A stretch of 64,000 nt of DNA from JANSYA01 sp965243385 (lineage in GTDB: Bacteria; Spirochaetota; Leptospiria; Leptospirales; Leptonemataceae): assembly GCA_965243385.1 (NCBI GenBank), contig CBDEUV010000002.1, positions 372,001 through 436,000 of the forward strand, read 5' to 3'. Below are positions 41,805-50,415 of the stretch, piece by piece. Below the pieces are notes generated by a model that was not told where the DNA came from, ran no database searches, and saw only the letters and a program-made list of their open reading frames with translations. The position numbers were made by a program, and so were the translations under genes. Position 1 is the stretch's first letter; every line of letters begins with the position of its first letter.

Positions 41805-44444
41805 TCACGAAAGCTTGCGGGCGACCTCTTTGATCTCGAAACCTTCGATATGATCGCCGATCTGAATGTCGTTGTAGTTATCGAAGGACACACCGCACTC
41901 GAAACCTTCGTTGACTTCCATCGCGTCGTCTTTATGCCGCTTGAGCGCTTTGAGGGCGCCGGTGTGAATGACGACGTTGTCGCGAATGACCCGCATCGAA
42001 TCGTTGCGGCGCAGCTTGCCGGAGAGCACCATACAGCCCGCCACGTTGCCGATGCGAGAAATCTTGAAGACTTCGCGAATCTCCGCGCGGCCCACGACTT
42101 CCTCGACCTTGTCGGGTTCGAGCAGACCTTCCATCGACTGCTTCACGTCGGTAATCACGTCGTAGATGATGCTGTAGTACTTGATGTCGACTCGCTGCTG
42201 TTCCGCCAGCTCCAGCGCCCGCGGCGTCGCGCGTACCTGAAAACCCACGACCAGCGCTTCGGAAGCCGATGCCAGGTTCACGTCGTTTTCGGTAATCGCG
42301 CCGGTCGCGCCCTGAATCACGCGCACCGTCACGTCCTCGGTGGCCAGCTTGGTCAGGCCGTCGCGAATCGCTTCGACCGAACCCTGAACGTCGGCCTTGA
42401 TAATAACTTTGACCTCTTTGACGTCCTGAGCGTCGACCCAGCTCTTGAGATCGGTAAGGGTGGGCGCGCTGCGCGAAGCGGACTCCGTGATCTGCTTGTA
42501 ATGCTGACGTTTTTGCGCCACTTCGCGGCCGTACTTCTCGTCTTCGACCGCCTGGAACGGATCGCCCGCTTCAGGCACGCCGTCGATACCGGTGATTTCC
42601 ACCGGAGTCGCCGGGCCCGCTTCTTTTACGCGGCGCCCGAGATCGTCGAACATGGCGCGCACGCGGCCGGAATAGATCCCGACGACGTACGGATCGCCTT
42701 CGCGCAAGGTTCCCTTTTGAACGAGCACCGTGGCGACCGGACCTTTGCCCGGGTCGATCTTCGCTTCGACGACCCGGCCGATGGCACGCACGGTCGGATC
42801 CGCTTTGAGATCCAGCAGGTCCGCCTGCAGGAGAATCATTTCGAGTAAATGGTCGATGCCGATGTTTTGTTTCGCCGAAATCTCGCAGAAGACGGTATCG
42901 CCGCCCCAGTCTTCGGAACTCAGGCCGTACTGCGAAAGCTCTTGCTTGACCTTCTCGACGTCCGCCGCGGGCAGATCGATCTTGTTCACAGCGACGATGA
43001 TCGGAACCTTCGCTTCACGGGCGTGGGTAATGGCTTCTTCGGTCTGTTTTTTAACGCCGTCGTCCGCCGCCACGACCAGAATGACCAGGTCCGTGACCGC
43101 GGCGCCGCGCGCCCGCATCGCCGTAAAGGCTTCGTGACCCGGAGTATCCAGGAAGGTGATTCTGCCCGCCGGGATCTGAACCTGGTAGGCGCCGATGTGC
43201 TGGGTGATCGCGCCGGCTTCGGTGTCGATTACGTTCGCGCTGCGAATGGTATCGAGCAGCTTGGTTTTACCGTGGTCGACGTGGCCCATAATCGTAACGA
43301 CCGGGGGCCGCTTGACGATTTCCGCCTCGGTAGACTCTTCTTCCTGAATCTGGGTTTCGTCGTAGAGCGAAATCACTTTGACTTCGCAATTGTATTCGGA
43401 CGCGAGCAGCGTCGCCGTATCGGCGTCGATCGCCTTGGTGATCGTGACCATCTCGCCCATCTTCATGAGCTTGCCGATCACTTCGCCCGGCTTCAGATTC
43501 ATTTTGCGCGCCAGGTCTCCGACCTGGATGCTTTCCATAATTTCGATGGATTTCGGAACTACCGGAACGACCGGCGCCCGCGATTTGGCTTTTTGCTGGC
43601 GAAAGAATTTTGAGTTTTCCGAGCGACGATCGCGATCGCCGCCGCGCGCACCGCCGCGACCGCGGCCGCCGTAGCCGCCGGGACCACCGGGACCACCGGG
43701 ACCGCCAGGGCCTCCGGGTCCACCAGGGCCGCCGGGACGCTGTCCCTGGTAACCGCCGGGTCCGCTTCCAGGACCACGACCGCCTCCGCCGCCGCGCTGA
43801 CCGCCGGGACCGGGCCCCGTACTCTGACGCCGGGTGCTTTCTACGACCGCGTCAAACGGAGTCGCGCCGCCAATGCGGGCCTCCGGACTCCGGCCTCCGC
43901 CGGGACGCGGGCCGGGTCCACCGGGACCGCGACGCGCCGCCGGTCCACCACCGCCGGGACGTCCGCCGCCCTGACCCTGATAACCGCCGCCGGGACGACC
44001 GCCGCCCTGACCCTGATAACCGCCGCCGGGACGACCGCCGCCCTGGCCCTGATAACCACCGCCGGGACGACCACCGCCCTGACCTTGATAGCCACCACCC
44101 GGACGACCACCGCCCTGGCCCTGATAACCACCACCGCCGGGACGACCACCGCCCTGACCTTGATAGCCACCACCGCCGGGACGACCACCGCCCTGACCCT
44201 GATAGCCACCAGGACGACCGCCGCCCTGACCGGACGGAGCTCCGCTGGAACGAGCCGGAGGCGGCTGGGTCTTCGGTCCGGGAGGCCGGGCAGGTTTTTT
44301 GGTTTCTTCCCGGCGAAAGTGCTCGGAAATATCCTTCTTCTGCGGGGCAACCTTCTTCTTGATGACCAGCTTCTTCTTGGCTTTGCCGCCGGACTTCAGC
44401 CCGTCTTTGGTTTTGCCGGTGTCGTCTTTTTTCTCTTCTGCCAC
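41805..44444 (-). CDS. infB: Translation initiation factor IF-2
   Basis: 879 residues, GTG start. GTPase that delivers fMet-tRNA to the 30S subunit. A basic N-terminus (KKKLVIKKKVAPQKKD) is followed by a ~200-residue Gly/Pro/Arg/Gln-rich region (about 60-285) with seven tandem YQGQGGGRPG-type units. Then IF2_N (VGDLARKMNLKPGEVIGKLMKMGEMVTI), G domain with GHVDHGKT (about 386-394), DTPGHEAF, NKID, and domains II-IV (KGTLREGDPYVVGIYSGRVRAM; VEEVVGRAEIREVFKISRIGNVAGCMV). The repeat region has several RG/RGG motifs and many GGRPGG. 104 bp after nusA. Confidence 0.97.
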   Translation of the reverse strand: MAEEKKDDTGKTKDGLKSGGKAKKKLVIKKKVAPQKKDISEHFRREETKKPARPPGPKTQPPPARSSGAPSGQGGGRPGGYQGQGGGRPGGGGYQGQGGGRPGGGGYQGQGGGRPGGGYQGQGGGRPGGGYQGQGGGRPGGGYQGQGGGRPGGGYQGQGGGRPGGGGPAARRGPGGPGPRPGGGRSPEARIGGATPFDAVVESTRRQSTGPGPGGQRGGGGGRGPGSGPGGYQGQRPGGPGGPGGPGGPGGPGGPGGYGGRGRGGARGGDRDRRSENSKFFRQQKAKSRAPVVPVVPKSIEIMESIQVGDLARKMNLKPGEVIGKLMKMGEMVTITKAIDADTATLLASEYNCEVKVISLYDETQIQEEESTEAEIVKRPPVVTIMGHVDHGKTKLLDTIRSANVIDTEAGAITQHIGAYQVQIPAGRITFLDTPGHEAFTAMRARGAAVTDLVILVVAADDGVKKQTEEAITHAREAKVPIIVAVNKIDLPAADVEKVKQELSQYGLSSEDWGGDTVFCEISAKQNIGIDHLLEMILLQADLLDLKADPTVRAIGRVVEAKIDPGKGPVATVLVQKGTLREGDPYVVGIYSGRVRAMFDDLGRRVKEAGPATPVEITGIDGVPEAGDPFQAVEDEKYGREVAQKRQHYKQITESASRSAPTLTDLKSWVDAQDVKEVKVIIKADVQGSVEAIRDGLTKLATEDVTVRVIQGATGAITENDVNLASASEALVVGFQVRATPRALELAEQQRVDIKYYSIIYDVITDVKQSMEGLLEPDKVEEVVGRAEIREVFKISRIGNVAGCMVLSGKLRRNDSMRVIRDNVVIHTGALKALKRHKDDAMEVNEGFECGVSFDNYNDIQIGDHIEGFEIKEVARKLS
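43960..44235 (-). repeat. Tandem repeats inside infB coding Gly/Arg/Gln units
   Basis: Seven in-frame units of 36-39 bp encode GGGRPGG(G/GG)YQGQ. Repeats are nearly identical at DNA level (for example CCACCGCCCTGACC in successive copies), so unit number can change by slippage or recombination without a frameshift. Confidence 0.85.
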
Positions 44445-44548
44445 AATAATAGCTTCTATATTGGAGAGAACCGTCTCAAGACAGCCCTCTCACAAATGCA
44501 ACCTTTCTGTCGGCCCGTCCAGGAACAAGGACAAACAGGCAGCTACGC

Positions 44549-45955
44549 TTAGATTTCTTCGAATTCTACGGATTCTGCAAGAATCTTCAGAATTTGCTTC
44601 GCCGTATTCTTGCCAACGCCCGGAACCTGTTCCAGACTCTCCTGTTCCATCTCAATCAGGTCCTCGACCGACTTGATTCCCGCGCCTTCCAGCAAATCGA
44701 CGACCCGCTGGGTCAATCCAGGCAACTCGGAAACCGGCGTGTAGTCGAGTTCCTCGACCTCTTCCGGTTCCAGCGGCGCAAATAACGCTTCCAGCTGGGC
44801 GCGCGCTTCGGGCGAAGCCATCTCTTCGCTGAACTGGCTCTGGGATTTTACGACCAGACGGTACTCCGTCAGTTGCGAGGCCAGACGTACGTTCTGACCG
44901 TTATTGCCGATCGCCAGACTGTACGAATCGTCGGGCACAACGACCAGCGCTTCCCGATTGCGCGGATCGATCCGTACCTCGCTGACTTTGGCCGGCGAAA
45001 GCGCGTTGGCAATCAAATCTTCCAGCTCCGGGCTGTAGTTTACGATGTCGATGCGCTCGTTGCCGAGCTCCCTCACGATCGATTGAATGCGGACGCCTTT
45101 GATACCCACGCAGGCGCCGACCGGATCCACATCCGCCCGATTAGAACGCACCAGAATCTTGGTTCGATAACCCGGCTGGCGGGCGATGCCCAGAATCTCG
45201 ACCACGCCGTCGTAGATTTCGGGGATCTCCAGTTCGAAGAGCTTCTTCACGAACTCCGGGCCGGCCCGGGACAGAGTGATAAAGGGACCCGGCTCCCGGG
45301 ATTTTTCTCGCCTGAGCTCGACGTTTTTGATGATCGCCTTCACCCGATCCCCGGTACGAAAACGCTCGCCCGGAATCTGTTCGCGGCGGGGCAGAATGCC
45401 CTCGGCCCGGCCCAGATCGACGTACATCACATCCCGATCGCGCCAGCGCAAAAAGAAGCCGTTGATGATATCGCCTTCTTTTTCAATGAACTCGTTATAG
45501 ATGATCTCGCGCTCCAGCTCTTTCAGGCGCTGCAGGAGAATCTGTCGCACATTCGTCGCGCCGATCCGGCTGAACTCAAACGGGTTTTCGCGCAACTCGT
45601 AAGTGCCCCCGACTTCCAGATCCGGCAAGGGATCCGAAGATCCGGTTTCTTTTTGATGCGCGGCCGCGTCTTTCTGCGCGTCTTCCAGAGTAATCTCGAG
45701 CGATTCGTCGCTAACCTCTTCAACGATTTTGCGACGGTAGATCACCAGAATCTCCGGCTTCTCGGAGTCCAGAATGACTTCCAGATTCGCTTCCGGGCCA
45801 TACTTTTTCTGGTACGCGGTAACAAAGCTACCGGAAACGACTTCCGTCACTTCGTCGAGGGAGAGGCCCTTCTCCGTCGAAATCGCCTGCATATAATCAA
45901 AGAATGCCTTGAGATCGGGTCCTGTATCCTTCTGTTTTGATTTTGCCTTCGCCAT
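44549..45955 (-). CDS. nusA: Transcription termination/antitermination factor NusA
   Basis: 468 residues. N-terminal RNAP-binding domain (KGLSLDEVTEVVSGSFVTAYQKKYGPEANLEV), S1 domain (GDIINGFFLRWRDRDVMYVDLGRAEGILPRREQIPGE), KH1/KH2 with TKILVRSNRADVDPVGACVGIKGVRIQSIVRELGNERIDIV and NNGQNVRLASQLTEYRLVV, and a C-terminal helix-hairpin-helix pair (LLEGAGIKSVEDLIEMEQESLEQVPGVGKNTAKQIL). The helical C-terminus resembles AR domains but is single. 36 bp after rimP. Confidence 0.97.
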   Translation of the reverse strand: MAKAKSKQKDTGPDLKAFFDYMQAISTEKGLSLDEVTEVVSGSFVTAYQKKYGPEANLEVILDSEKPEILVIYRRKIVEEVSDESLEITLEDAQKDAAAHQKETGSSDPLPDLEVGGTYELRENPFEFSRIGATNVRQILLQRLKELEREIIYNEFIEKEGDIINGFFLRWRDRDVMYVDLGRAEGILPRREQIPGERFRTGDRVKAIIKNVELRREKSREPGPFITLSRAGPEFVKKLFELEIPEIYDGVVEILGIARQPGYRTKILVRSNRADVDPVGACVGIKGVRIQSIVRELGNERIDIVNYSPELEDLIANALSPAKVSEVRIDPRNREALVVVPDDSYSLAIGNNGQNVRLASQLTEYRLVVKSQSQFSEEMASPEARAQLEALFAPLEPEEVEELDYTPVSELPGLTQRVVDLLEGAGIKSVEDLIEMEQESLEQVPGVGKNTAKQILKILAESVEFEEI

Positions 45956-45991
45956 CTGCGTTCCACCTGCCCGAAAAATATAATGTACTGA

Positions 45992-46642
45992 TCAATAGTC
46001 CAGATACAGATTCGCTTTTAACTTCGGATCTGCCAGTTCCTGCGGTCCCAACCGCAGCAGTTCGTCGCCACTCTGATTCCCGGCCGCCTGCGGGTCCTTC
46101 GCGGCTTTGCGGGCTTCCCGCTTTTCACGACGGCGGCGCACCCGGCTCGCACGCGTGCTCGTCGCCAGATACTCCCGGAAACACCAGTCGTCGGCCTGTC
46201 TGCCGTCGAAGACGACCAGGCGCACGCTGACCGTTTCTTTACCGTCTTCGGTCCTGACCGGAAGCTTCAGACGAATCGGCTGCCCTTTAAAGCGCTCCAG
46301 GTCCTCGGGGAGACGCAGGCGCCGCTCCGCGCCGGCCGACGACACTTCGATCGTATAATTCTCAACCGTCAGCCCGGCCGGCAATTCCACATCGCCAGGC
46401 GCGCTGGAATCTTCGGCGGCAAGAATGCGCTCGTCCAGATAGTGCGCCAGATTCCGACTGAAGCTTTCGCACTGCGCCAGACTGACCGCTCCGCGCGGGT
46501 CCGCCAGGCCGTCGAGCACCACCTCGAAATGGAAACCGCCCGACGCGGGCAACACCCGGGCCTCGAAAATTCCCACATCTTCCGGCGCGATACTCTGCAC
46601 CAGCTCTACTATATCGGTTGCGACGACTGGACTGACCCCCAA
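45992..46642 (-). CDS. rimP: Ribosome maturation factor RimP
   Basis: About 216 residues. I prefer a start at TTG 46642 because the upstream part of the frame (to TTG 46675) encodes a terminator-type hairpin, and the first RimP helix (ATDIVELVQSIAPEDVG) begins soon after; GTG 46600 is too far inside it. No clear Shine-Dalgarno supports any start. N-domain FHFEVVLDGLADPRGAVSLAQCESFSRNLAHYLDE; central ENYTIEVSSAGAERRLRLPEDLERFKGQPIRLKLPV, where SSAGAERxL is the Leptospira-type form of the SPGxxRPL motif. A Lys/Arg-rich insert (RASRVRRRREKREARKAAKD) precedes the C-terminal LKANLYLDY. First gene of the nusA-infB operon. Confidence 0.85.
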   Translation of the reverse strand: MGVSPVVATDIVELVQSIAPEDVGIFEARVLPASGGFHFEVVLDGLADPRGAVSLAQCESFSRNLAHYLDERILAAEDSSAPGDVELPAGLTVENYTIEVSSAGAERRLRLPEDLERFKGQPIRLKLPVRTEDGKETVSVRLVVFDGRQADDWCFREYLATSTRASRVRRRREKREARKAAKDPQAAGNQSGDELLRLGPQELADPKLKANLYLDY

Positions 46643-46646
46643 CAAT

Positions 46647-46670
46647 AAAAAAGAGAGGTTCGCACCTCTC
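46647..46670 (-). terminator. Terminator-type hairpin at the head of the rimP-nusA operon
   Basis: Minus strand: GAGAGGT-GCGA-ACCTCTC followed by TTTTTT. This is a perfect 7-bp stem with a GNRA tetraloop and a six-T tract. It lies between the predicted promoter (46681-46709) and the rimP coding region. It is either a leader attenuator, a 5'-end stabilising hairpin, or a terminator for transcripts arriving from further upstream. Confidence 0.75.
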
Positions 46671-46680
46671 CTCAAATAGC

Positions 46681-46709
46681 ATAGAATTAGAAGAGAGTCG
46701 TGCCGTCAA
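46681..46709 (-). promoter_or_regulatory. Sigma-70-type promoter for rimP-nusA-infB
   Basis: Minus strand -35 TTGACG (46709-46704), 17-bp spacer, -10 TTCTAT (46686-46681). The predicted start site would be near 46674, only a few bases before the terminator-type hairpin. The 134 bp between rimP and the divergent lipoprotein gene hold nothing else that I can support. Confidence 0.55.
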
Positions 46710-46776
46710 GTACAATCCTGGTTGACTGTCGCGAGGCTTCCTGACGGCTATTCTTCGGCCCCCGGGCCCGAACACC

Positions 46777-47982
46777 ATGCGCCACAATACCCATCGTTTC
46801 ACCATTCGCTCCATCGCCGCCGGAGCGCTCTTGCCTGTACTCGCCCTGGCCGGCTCCGGCTGCGCGCGTTTTCGCATCGAAGAGCTGACCCCGCGCACCC
46901 TGTTTTCAGCGCCCGTGGTTCGTGCGGAGCTGGAAAACCCGGGGGAACAGATTCAATTAGAGGAAAGCGGCCGGGTACCGTTCAATCTGCCGGTCCGGCC
47001 GGCCGCCAATCCATCGAGCGCTTATATCGCCGACCCGGCCCGCCGACTGATCCGCATCTTTAACGCCGGCACAGCCGATGCACCGGAAACCGTCCTGGCC
47101 GGAACCGGCGCCCGAAACCAGGACGGCGGTGAAGTACCACGCATCTCCCTGAAGATGGGCATCCCCGGCTGGCTCGCCGTCGACGAAGACGACGAACGCC
47201 TGTACGTCCAGAGCTTCGCGCGCGATACGACGCCGGTCAATCGCTCGGAGCAGCCGATCGAAAACCGTCCGTCCAATCAGACCTCGCTCATCCGGCAAAT
47301 CCCTTCGACGGTGCTGATCCTCGATATTGATAATGGCTTTCGCAGCGTCGGCATTCTCGGCGTCGACGGACTCGACACGGCGCCCTTTCCTGAAATCCTG
47401 CGGCTGCTGGCGGAAGACGACGGACTCCTGCACGTGCTCTATCGCGAAGCGAGTCCGGCCAATACCAGAAAAGGCGCACTCCCCGCGCCGCCGATTCTGG
47501 CCACGTACAGCGACGGCGCGCTGCTGCGGCGCTTCGCGCCGTTTGAAGCCGGCGCGGCGACTTCCGAAGAGCAGCGCCAGTATCTCGTCGAATGGGAAGA
47601 CATCGTTCCCGGGCCCGGCGGAGCTTTTGCGCTCTACAGCGTGGCGTTGCGCCAGAAGTCCAGCTACGATTTGATCAGCCGGCGCATTTTTCGGCGAGAC
47701 GCGCCCGACGCGCCGCCGCGGGAACTGCTGCGCATCGACGACCCGGCCGACTATTTCGTATCCAGCCGGCCCGACGGCGGTTTTTATTTGATGAACGCCG
47801 AAGAGGACGGCTCGCGCATCCTGTTTAAGACCTTCAGCCCCGACGGCGAGTATCTGAACAACCGGCTGATCATCTTTCCGGGTCTGCGCGCGGCATGGCG
47901 CGAGAGCTTTCTGGATTTGAACGGACGCATCTTCAGCTCGCGCCTCTATCTGGGCAAATTCGAGCTGTACGAATGGAACTGA
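46777..47982 (+). CDS. Lipoprotein with NHL/beta-propeller-like repeats
   Basis: 401 residues. N-terminus HRFTIRSIAAGALLPVLALAGSGC carries a lipobox (LAGSGC), so an envelope lipoprotein. The body contains propeller-like units, for example PSSAYIADPARRLIRIFNAGTADAPETVLAGTG (typical NHL opening), WLAVDEDDERLYVQSFARD, ILDIDNGFRSVGILGVDG, YFVSSRPDGGFYLMNAEEDGSRILFKTFSPDGEYL. Function unknown; it may be a scaffold or sensor. Its stop overlaps the nnrD start (ATGGAACTGA), implying coupling. Confidence 0.8.
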   Translation: MRHNTHRFTIRSIAAGALLPVLALAGSGCARFRIEELTPRTLFSAPVVRAELENPGEQIQLEESGRVPFNLPVRPAANPSSAYIADPARRLIRIFNAGTADAPETVLAGTGARNQDGGEVPRISLKMGIPGWLAVDEDDERLYVQSFARDTTPVNRSEQPIENRPSNQTSLIRQIPSTVLILDIDNGFRSVGILGVDGLDTAPFPEILRLLAEDDGLLHVLYREASPANTRKGALPAPPILATYSDGALLRRFAPFEAGAATSEEQRQYLVEWEDIVPGPGGAFALYSVALRQKSSYDLISRRIFRRDAPDAPPRELLRIDDPADYFVSSRPDGGFYLMNAEEDGSRILFKTFSPDGEYLNNRLIIFPGLRAAWRESFLDLNGRIFSSRLYLGKFELYEWN

Positions 47983-49724
47983 GCGCCCTCTTTCGCTTCG
48001 ATCAGTGCCGCGCACTCGATGCGGACAGCATCGCAGCCGGAATACCCGAACAACAGCTGATGGGCCAGGCGGCGCTGGCCAGTCTGTACGTTCTCGAAGC
48101 AGCCGGCGCCCTGACTCCGGGCGGCCGCGTATTCATTCTGTGCGGCCCGGGCAACAACGGCGGCGACGGCTACGCGCTCGCCTGCATGCTCGCCGGGCGA
48201 GTGGCCGCTCGCGATATCCCGCAAATCACCGCCGGTGGCACCGGAGTCGACGTGCGCCTCTTTACAATTGCGCCACCGAAATCTCCGGCCGCTCAATTTT
48301 ATGCGCAGCTCGCGGAAGGGCTGGCGCGACAGAGCGATGCATCGTCAGACCGAAACCAAAACGGCCGGACGAGTCTCTCGCTCCATTCCTACGAAGACTT
48401 CTTGCGAATTTCGAGCGAGCAATTCAACACTTCCGACACCATCGTCGAAGCTCTGCTGGGCACCGGCCAGACCGCGGCGCCACGCGGGGCCATTGCAAAA
48501 ATACTGGAGCATCTGCGCGAATTGCGCCCCGACGCCCGCCCCCACCTCGTCAGCCTGGATCTACCGGTGGGTCTGCGCGAAGACGCGCGCGGCGAAAACG
48601 ACACCCGACTCGTGCCGGACGAGATCCACAGCTACGGCGTCGACAAAGCGGCGCTGCGCCTGGATCCGGAGATCGCCGCCCACAGCCGCGTTCGCGTACT
48701 GCCCATGGGATTTGTGCCGCTGGATCCGCCAGAGGCCGCAGGCCTCGATTCCGCAAAGACGACCGGAGAGCGAGCGCCTATTCGTTCGCTGGAATTCGCC
48801 GCCGCCGCGCCCGATCGCCTGCGCACGCTCACGGCGAAAGATCCGCTGTCGCACAAGTACCAGGCGGGCCACGGTCTGTTGCTCGGCGGTTCACCCGGGA
48901 TGGAAGGCGCGCTCTTGATGGCGGCCCGGGCTTTTTTTGCAAGCGGCGGCGGAATTTTACACGCAGTCGTGCCCGACGCGGAGTCGCGTCATTTTTTAAC
49001 CGGAACTCTGCCCGGGGTGATGTTTCTGGATCACGACCGACCCCTGCCCGACAATCTCAGACCGCGGGCCATCGCCGCCGGGCCGGGACTGGCCCCCGCC
49101 GATCTGGAGGCCGGCATTCGGCTATTAGAACCGCTCCTGGCATCCGACGATTTCGAAGCGACTCTGATTCTGGACGCGGGGGCACTGCCTTTTGTAAACG
49201 ACGCGCGCTTTCCGGAACGCCTGCGGGGCCGCACGTTACTGACTCCGCATACCGGCGAATGGAAGCGGCTCGGCGGTCCGAAGGTCGACTGCGTACACGC
49301 TCTGGACGCGGCGCTCGATTTTCATCTCGGCGAATCCGGACCGCGGACATTTGCGCTGATCAAAGACGCGATCTCGATATTATTCGGTCCAGGTTCGGGC
49401 AATGCGATCGGCGTTCGGCATCGGCCCAACCCGGCGCTCGCGGTGGCGGGCTCGGGAGACAATCTGTGCGGAATTCTGCTCGCCCTCTTCGCCCGGCGTG
49501 GTACGGTTTCGTCATCAACCGCCGCCGACGGGACGCCTGCGTTTTTCGAACGCATCGCCGCCGCTCTTGAAATTCTGGATCTCGCGGCCCGTCAGGCGCA
49601 CCATCCGCGCGCCGATCAGTTTCCGGAGCTGATTCGACGCGCGCTCGCCGCTGCGCATGGCTCCGATCCGGACGAAACGAGCGACAGATCGCGGCCAGGC
49701 AATCGGGAGGCGCAACAATTATGA
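47973..49724 (+). CDS. nnrD: Bifunctional NAD(P)H-hydrate epimerase/dehydratase
   Basis: 583 residues from ATG 47973 (MELSALFRFDQCRALDAD), overlapping the lipoprotein stop by 10 bases; the frame is open farther upstream. It repairs hydrated NAD(P)H. N-terminal YjeF_N epimerase: MGQAALASLYVLEA, GRVFILCGPGNNGGDGYALACML, SLDLPVGLREDARGE. C-terminal carbohydrate-kinase-like dehydratase: SHKYQAGHGLLLGGSPGMEGALLMAARAFFASGGG, LLTPHTGEWKRLGG, RHRPNPALAVAGSGDNLCGILLALFARRG. A second, 521-codon open frame in the same DNA (48005-49570) is a shadow. Confidence 0.93.
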   Translation: MELSALFRFDQCRALDADSIAAGIPEQQLMGQAALASLYVLEAAGALTPGGRVFILCGPGNNGGDGYALACMLAGRVAARDIPQITAGGTGVDVRLFTIAPPKSPAAQFYAQLAEGLARQSDASSDRNQNGRTSLSLHSYEDFLRISSEQFNTSDTIVEALLGTGQTAAPRGAIAKILEHLRELRPDARPHLVSLDLPVGLREDARGENDTRLVPDEIHSYGVDKAALRLDPEIAAHSRVRVLPMGFVPLDPPEAAGLDSAKTTGERAPIRSLEFAAAAPDRLRTLTAKDPLSHKYQAGHGLLLGGSPGMEGALLMAARAFFASGGGILHAVVPDAESRHFLTGTLPGVMFLDHDRPLPDNLRPRAIAAGPGLAPADLEAGIRLLEPLLASDDFEATLILDAGALPFVNDARFPERLRGRTLLTPHTGEWKRLGGPKVDCVHALDAALDFHLGESGPRTFALIKDAISILFGPGSGNAIGVRHRPNPALAVAGSGDNLCGILLALFARRGTVSSSTAADGTPAFFERIAAALEILDLAARQAHHPRADQFPELIRRALAAAHGSDPDETSDRSRPGNREAQQL

Positions 49725-50341
49725 AGTACCACTACAAATCGCCCGAAGAATTAAACGAGCGCGCCGAACGCCGGGACCAGGAAGTCAAAGGCAAACGCAA
49801 CCGCGGCAATCTGCTGATCTTCGCGGACCTCTTCGTGATCTGCCTGATCTTCGCCGGGATCTATTATAGCGGAGCGTTACGACCCGATCGCTATGTTTCG
49901 ACCGAAACGACACGGCATGCCGGCTTTGAGTTTTCCGGCAGCGTGGAGCTAGCGGCCGATGCAAAGGCTCCGCTCAGTTTTTATCTGAACGTGAAGCTCA
50001 TTGGCGACCGCGCCGTGGTCTTCCCCCGCCTGAGCACGCAGGCGATCGACGCGCAGGGAGCCGCGCCGACCGCGGGCGATTCCCCAGATGGCAGGGTGCG
50101 GGCCACGATAGAAATCCTGCAGAGTGATCGATCGGCGGACGCGAGCACGACGTCGCCGCAGGAGCGGCCGGTCCGATTTTCGACAGACTACCCGCTCGCA
50201 TTGCGTACGATTCGCCCGGGAGAGACCGCAATCTATCGCACGGAGCTGCCGGTGCCCGGAGGAACCGACGGCCTGCAGAAAGGGGACATCCGCATTCGCC
50301 TGGATTTTCCAGACGGCGAGCAGGCCCAGGTCGACCTTTAA
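49721..50341 (+). CDS. Membrane-anchored protein, unknown
   Basis: 206 residues. Starts in the 4-base overlap with nnrD (ATGA). Charged N-terminus (MKYHYKSPEELNERAERRDQ), one TM helix (about 32-50, LIFADLFVICLIFAGIYYSGAL), then an extracytoplasmic domain with beta-sandwich-like strands (GFEFSGSVELAADAKAPLSFYLNVKLIGDRAVVFP, TIRPGETAIYRTELPVPGG, GDIRIRLDFPDGEQAQVDL). Family not recognised. The 74 bp after its stop, shared with convergent lpxB, hold an inverted repeat (GAGCCGT/ACGGCTC, about 50363-50391) without T-tract. Confidence 0.65.
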   Translation: MKYHYKSPEELNERAERRDQEVKGKRNRGNLLIFADLFVICLIFAGIYYSGALRPDRYVSTETTRHAGFEFSGSVELAADAKAPLSFYLNVKLIGDRAVVFPRLSTQAIDAQGAAPTAGDSPDGRVRATIEILQSDRSADASTTSPQERPVRFSTDYPLALRTIRPGETAIYRTELPVPGGTDGLQKGDIRIRLDFPDGEQAQVDL

Positions 50342-50415
50342 GTAGTAGAACCTTAAACGGTTGAGCCGTAGAGCTTTGAATTGAACGGCTCGAATCGCTC
50401 GAATCGAAGCGTACG

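Noticed and set aside
43960..44235. Regular repeats considered as a CRISPR array
   Set aside because: The repeats are contiguous, without unique spacers, and translate in frame to the IF2 Gly-rich region.
44873..45940. 355-codon open frame antisense to nusA
   Set aside because: Shadow of nusA; no ribosome binding site or recognisable domain.
46957..48015. 352-codon minus frame over the lipoprotein gene
   Set aside because: Antisense shadow; the plus-strand frame has a lipobox and is coupled to nnrD.
48005..49570. 521-codon open frame inside nnrD
   Set aside because: It is a +2 shadow in GC-rich DNA, Arg-rich without any domain; nnrD in the other frame has all expected motifs.
50342..50415. 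Possible tRNA fragment (CTCGAATCG repeats)
   Set aside because: No acceptor stem, anticodon arm or CCA; only short repeats and a 7-bp inverted repeat.
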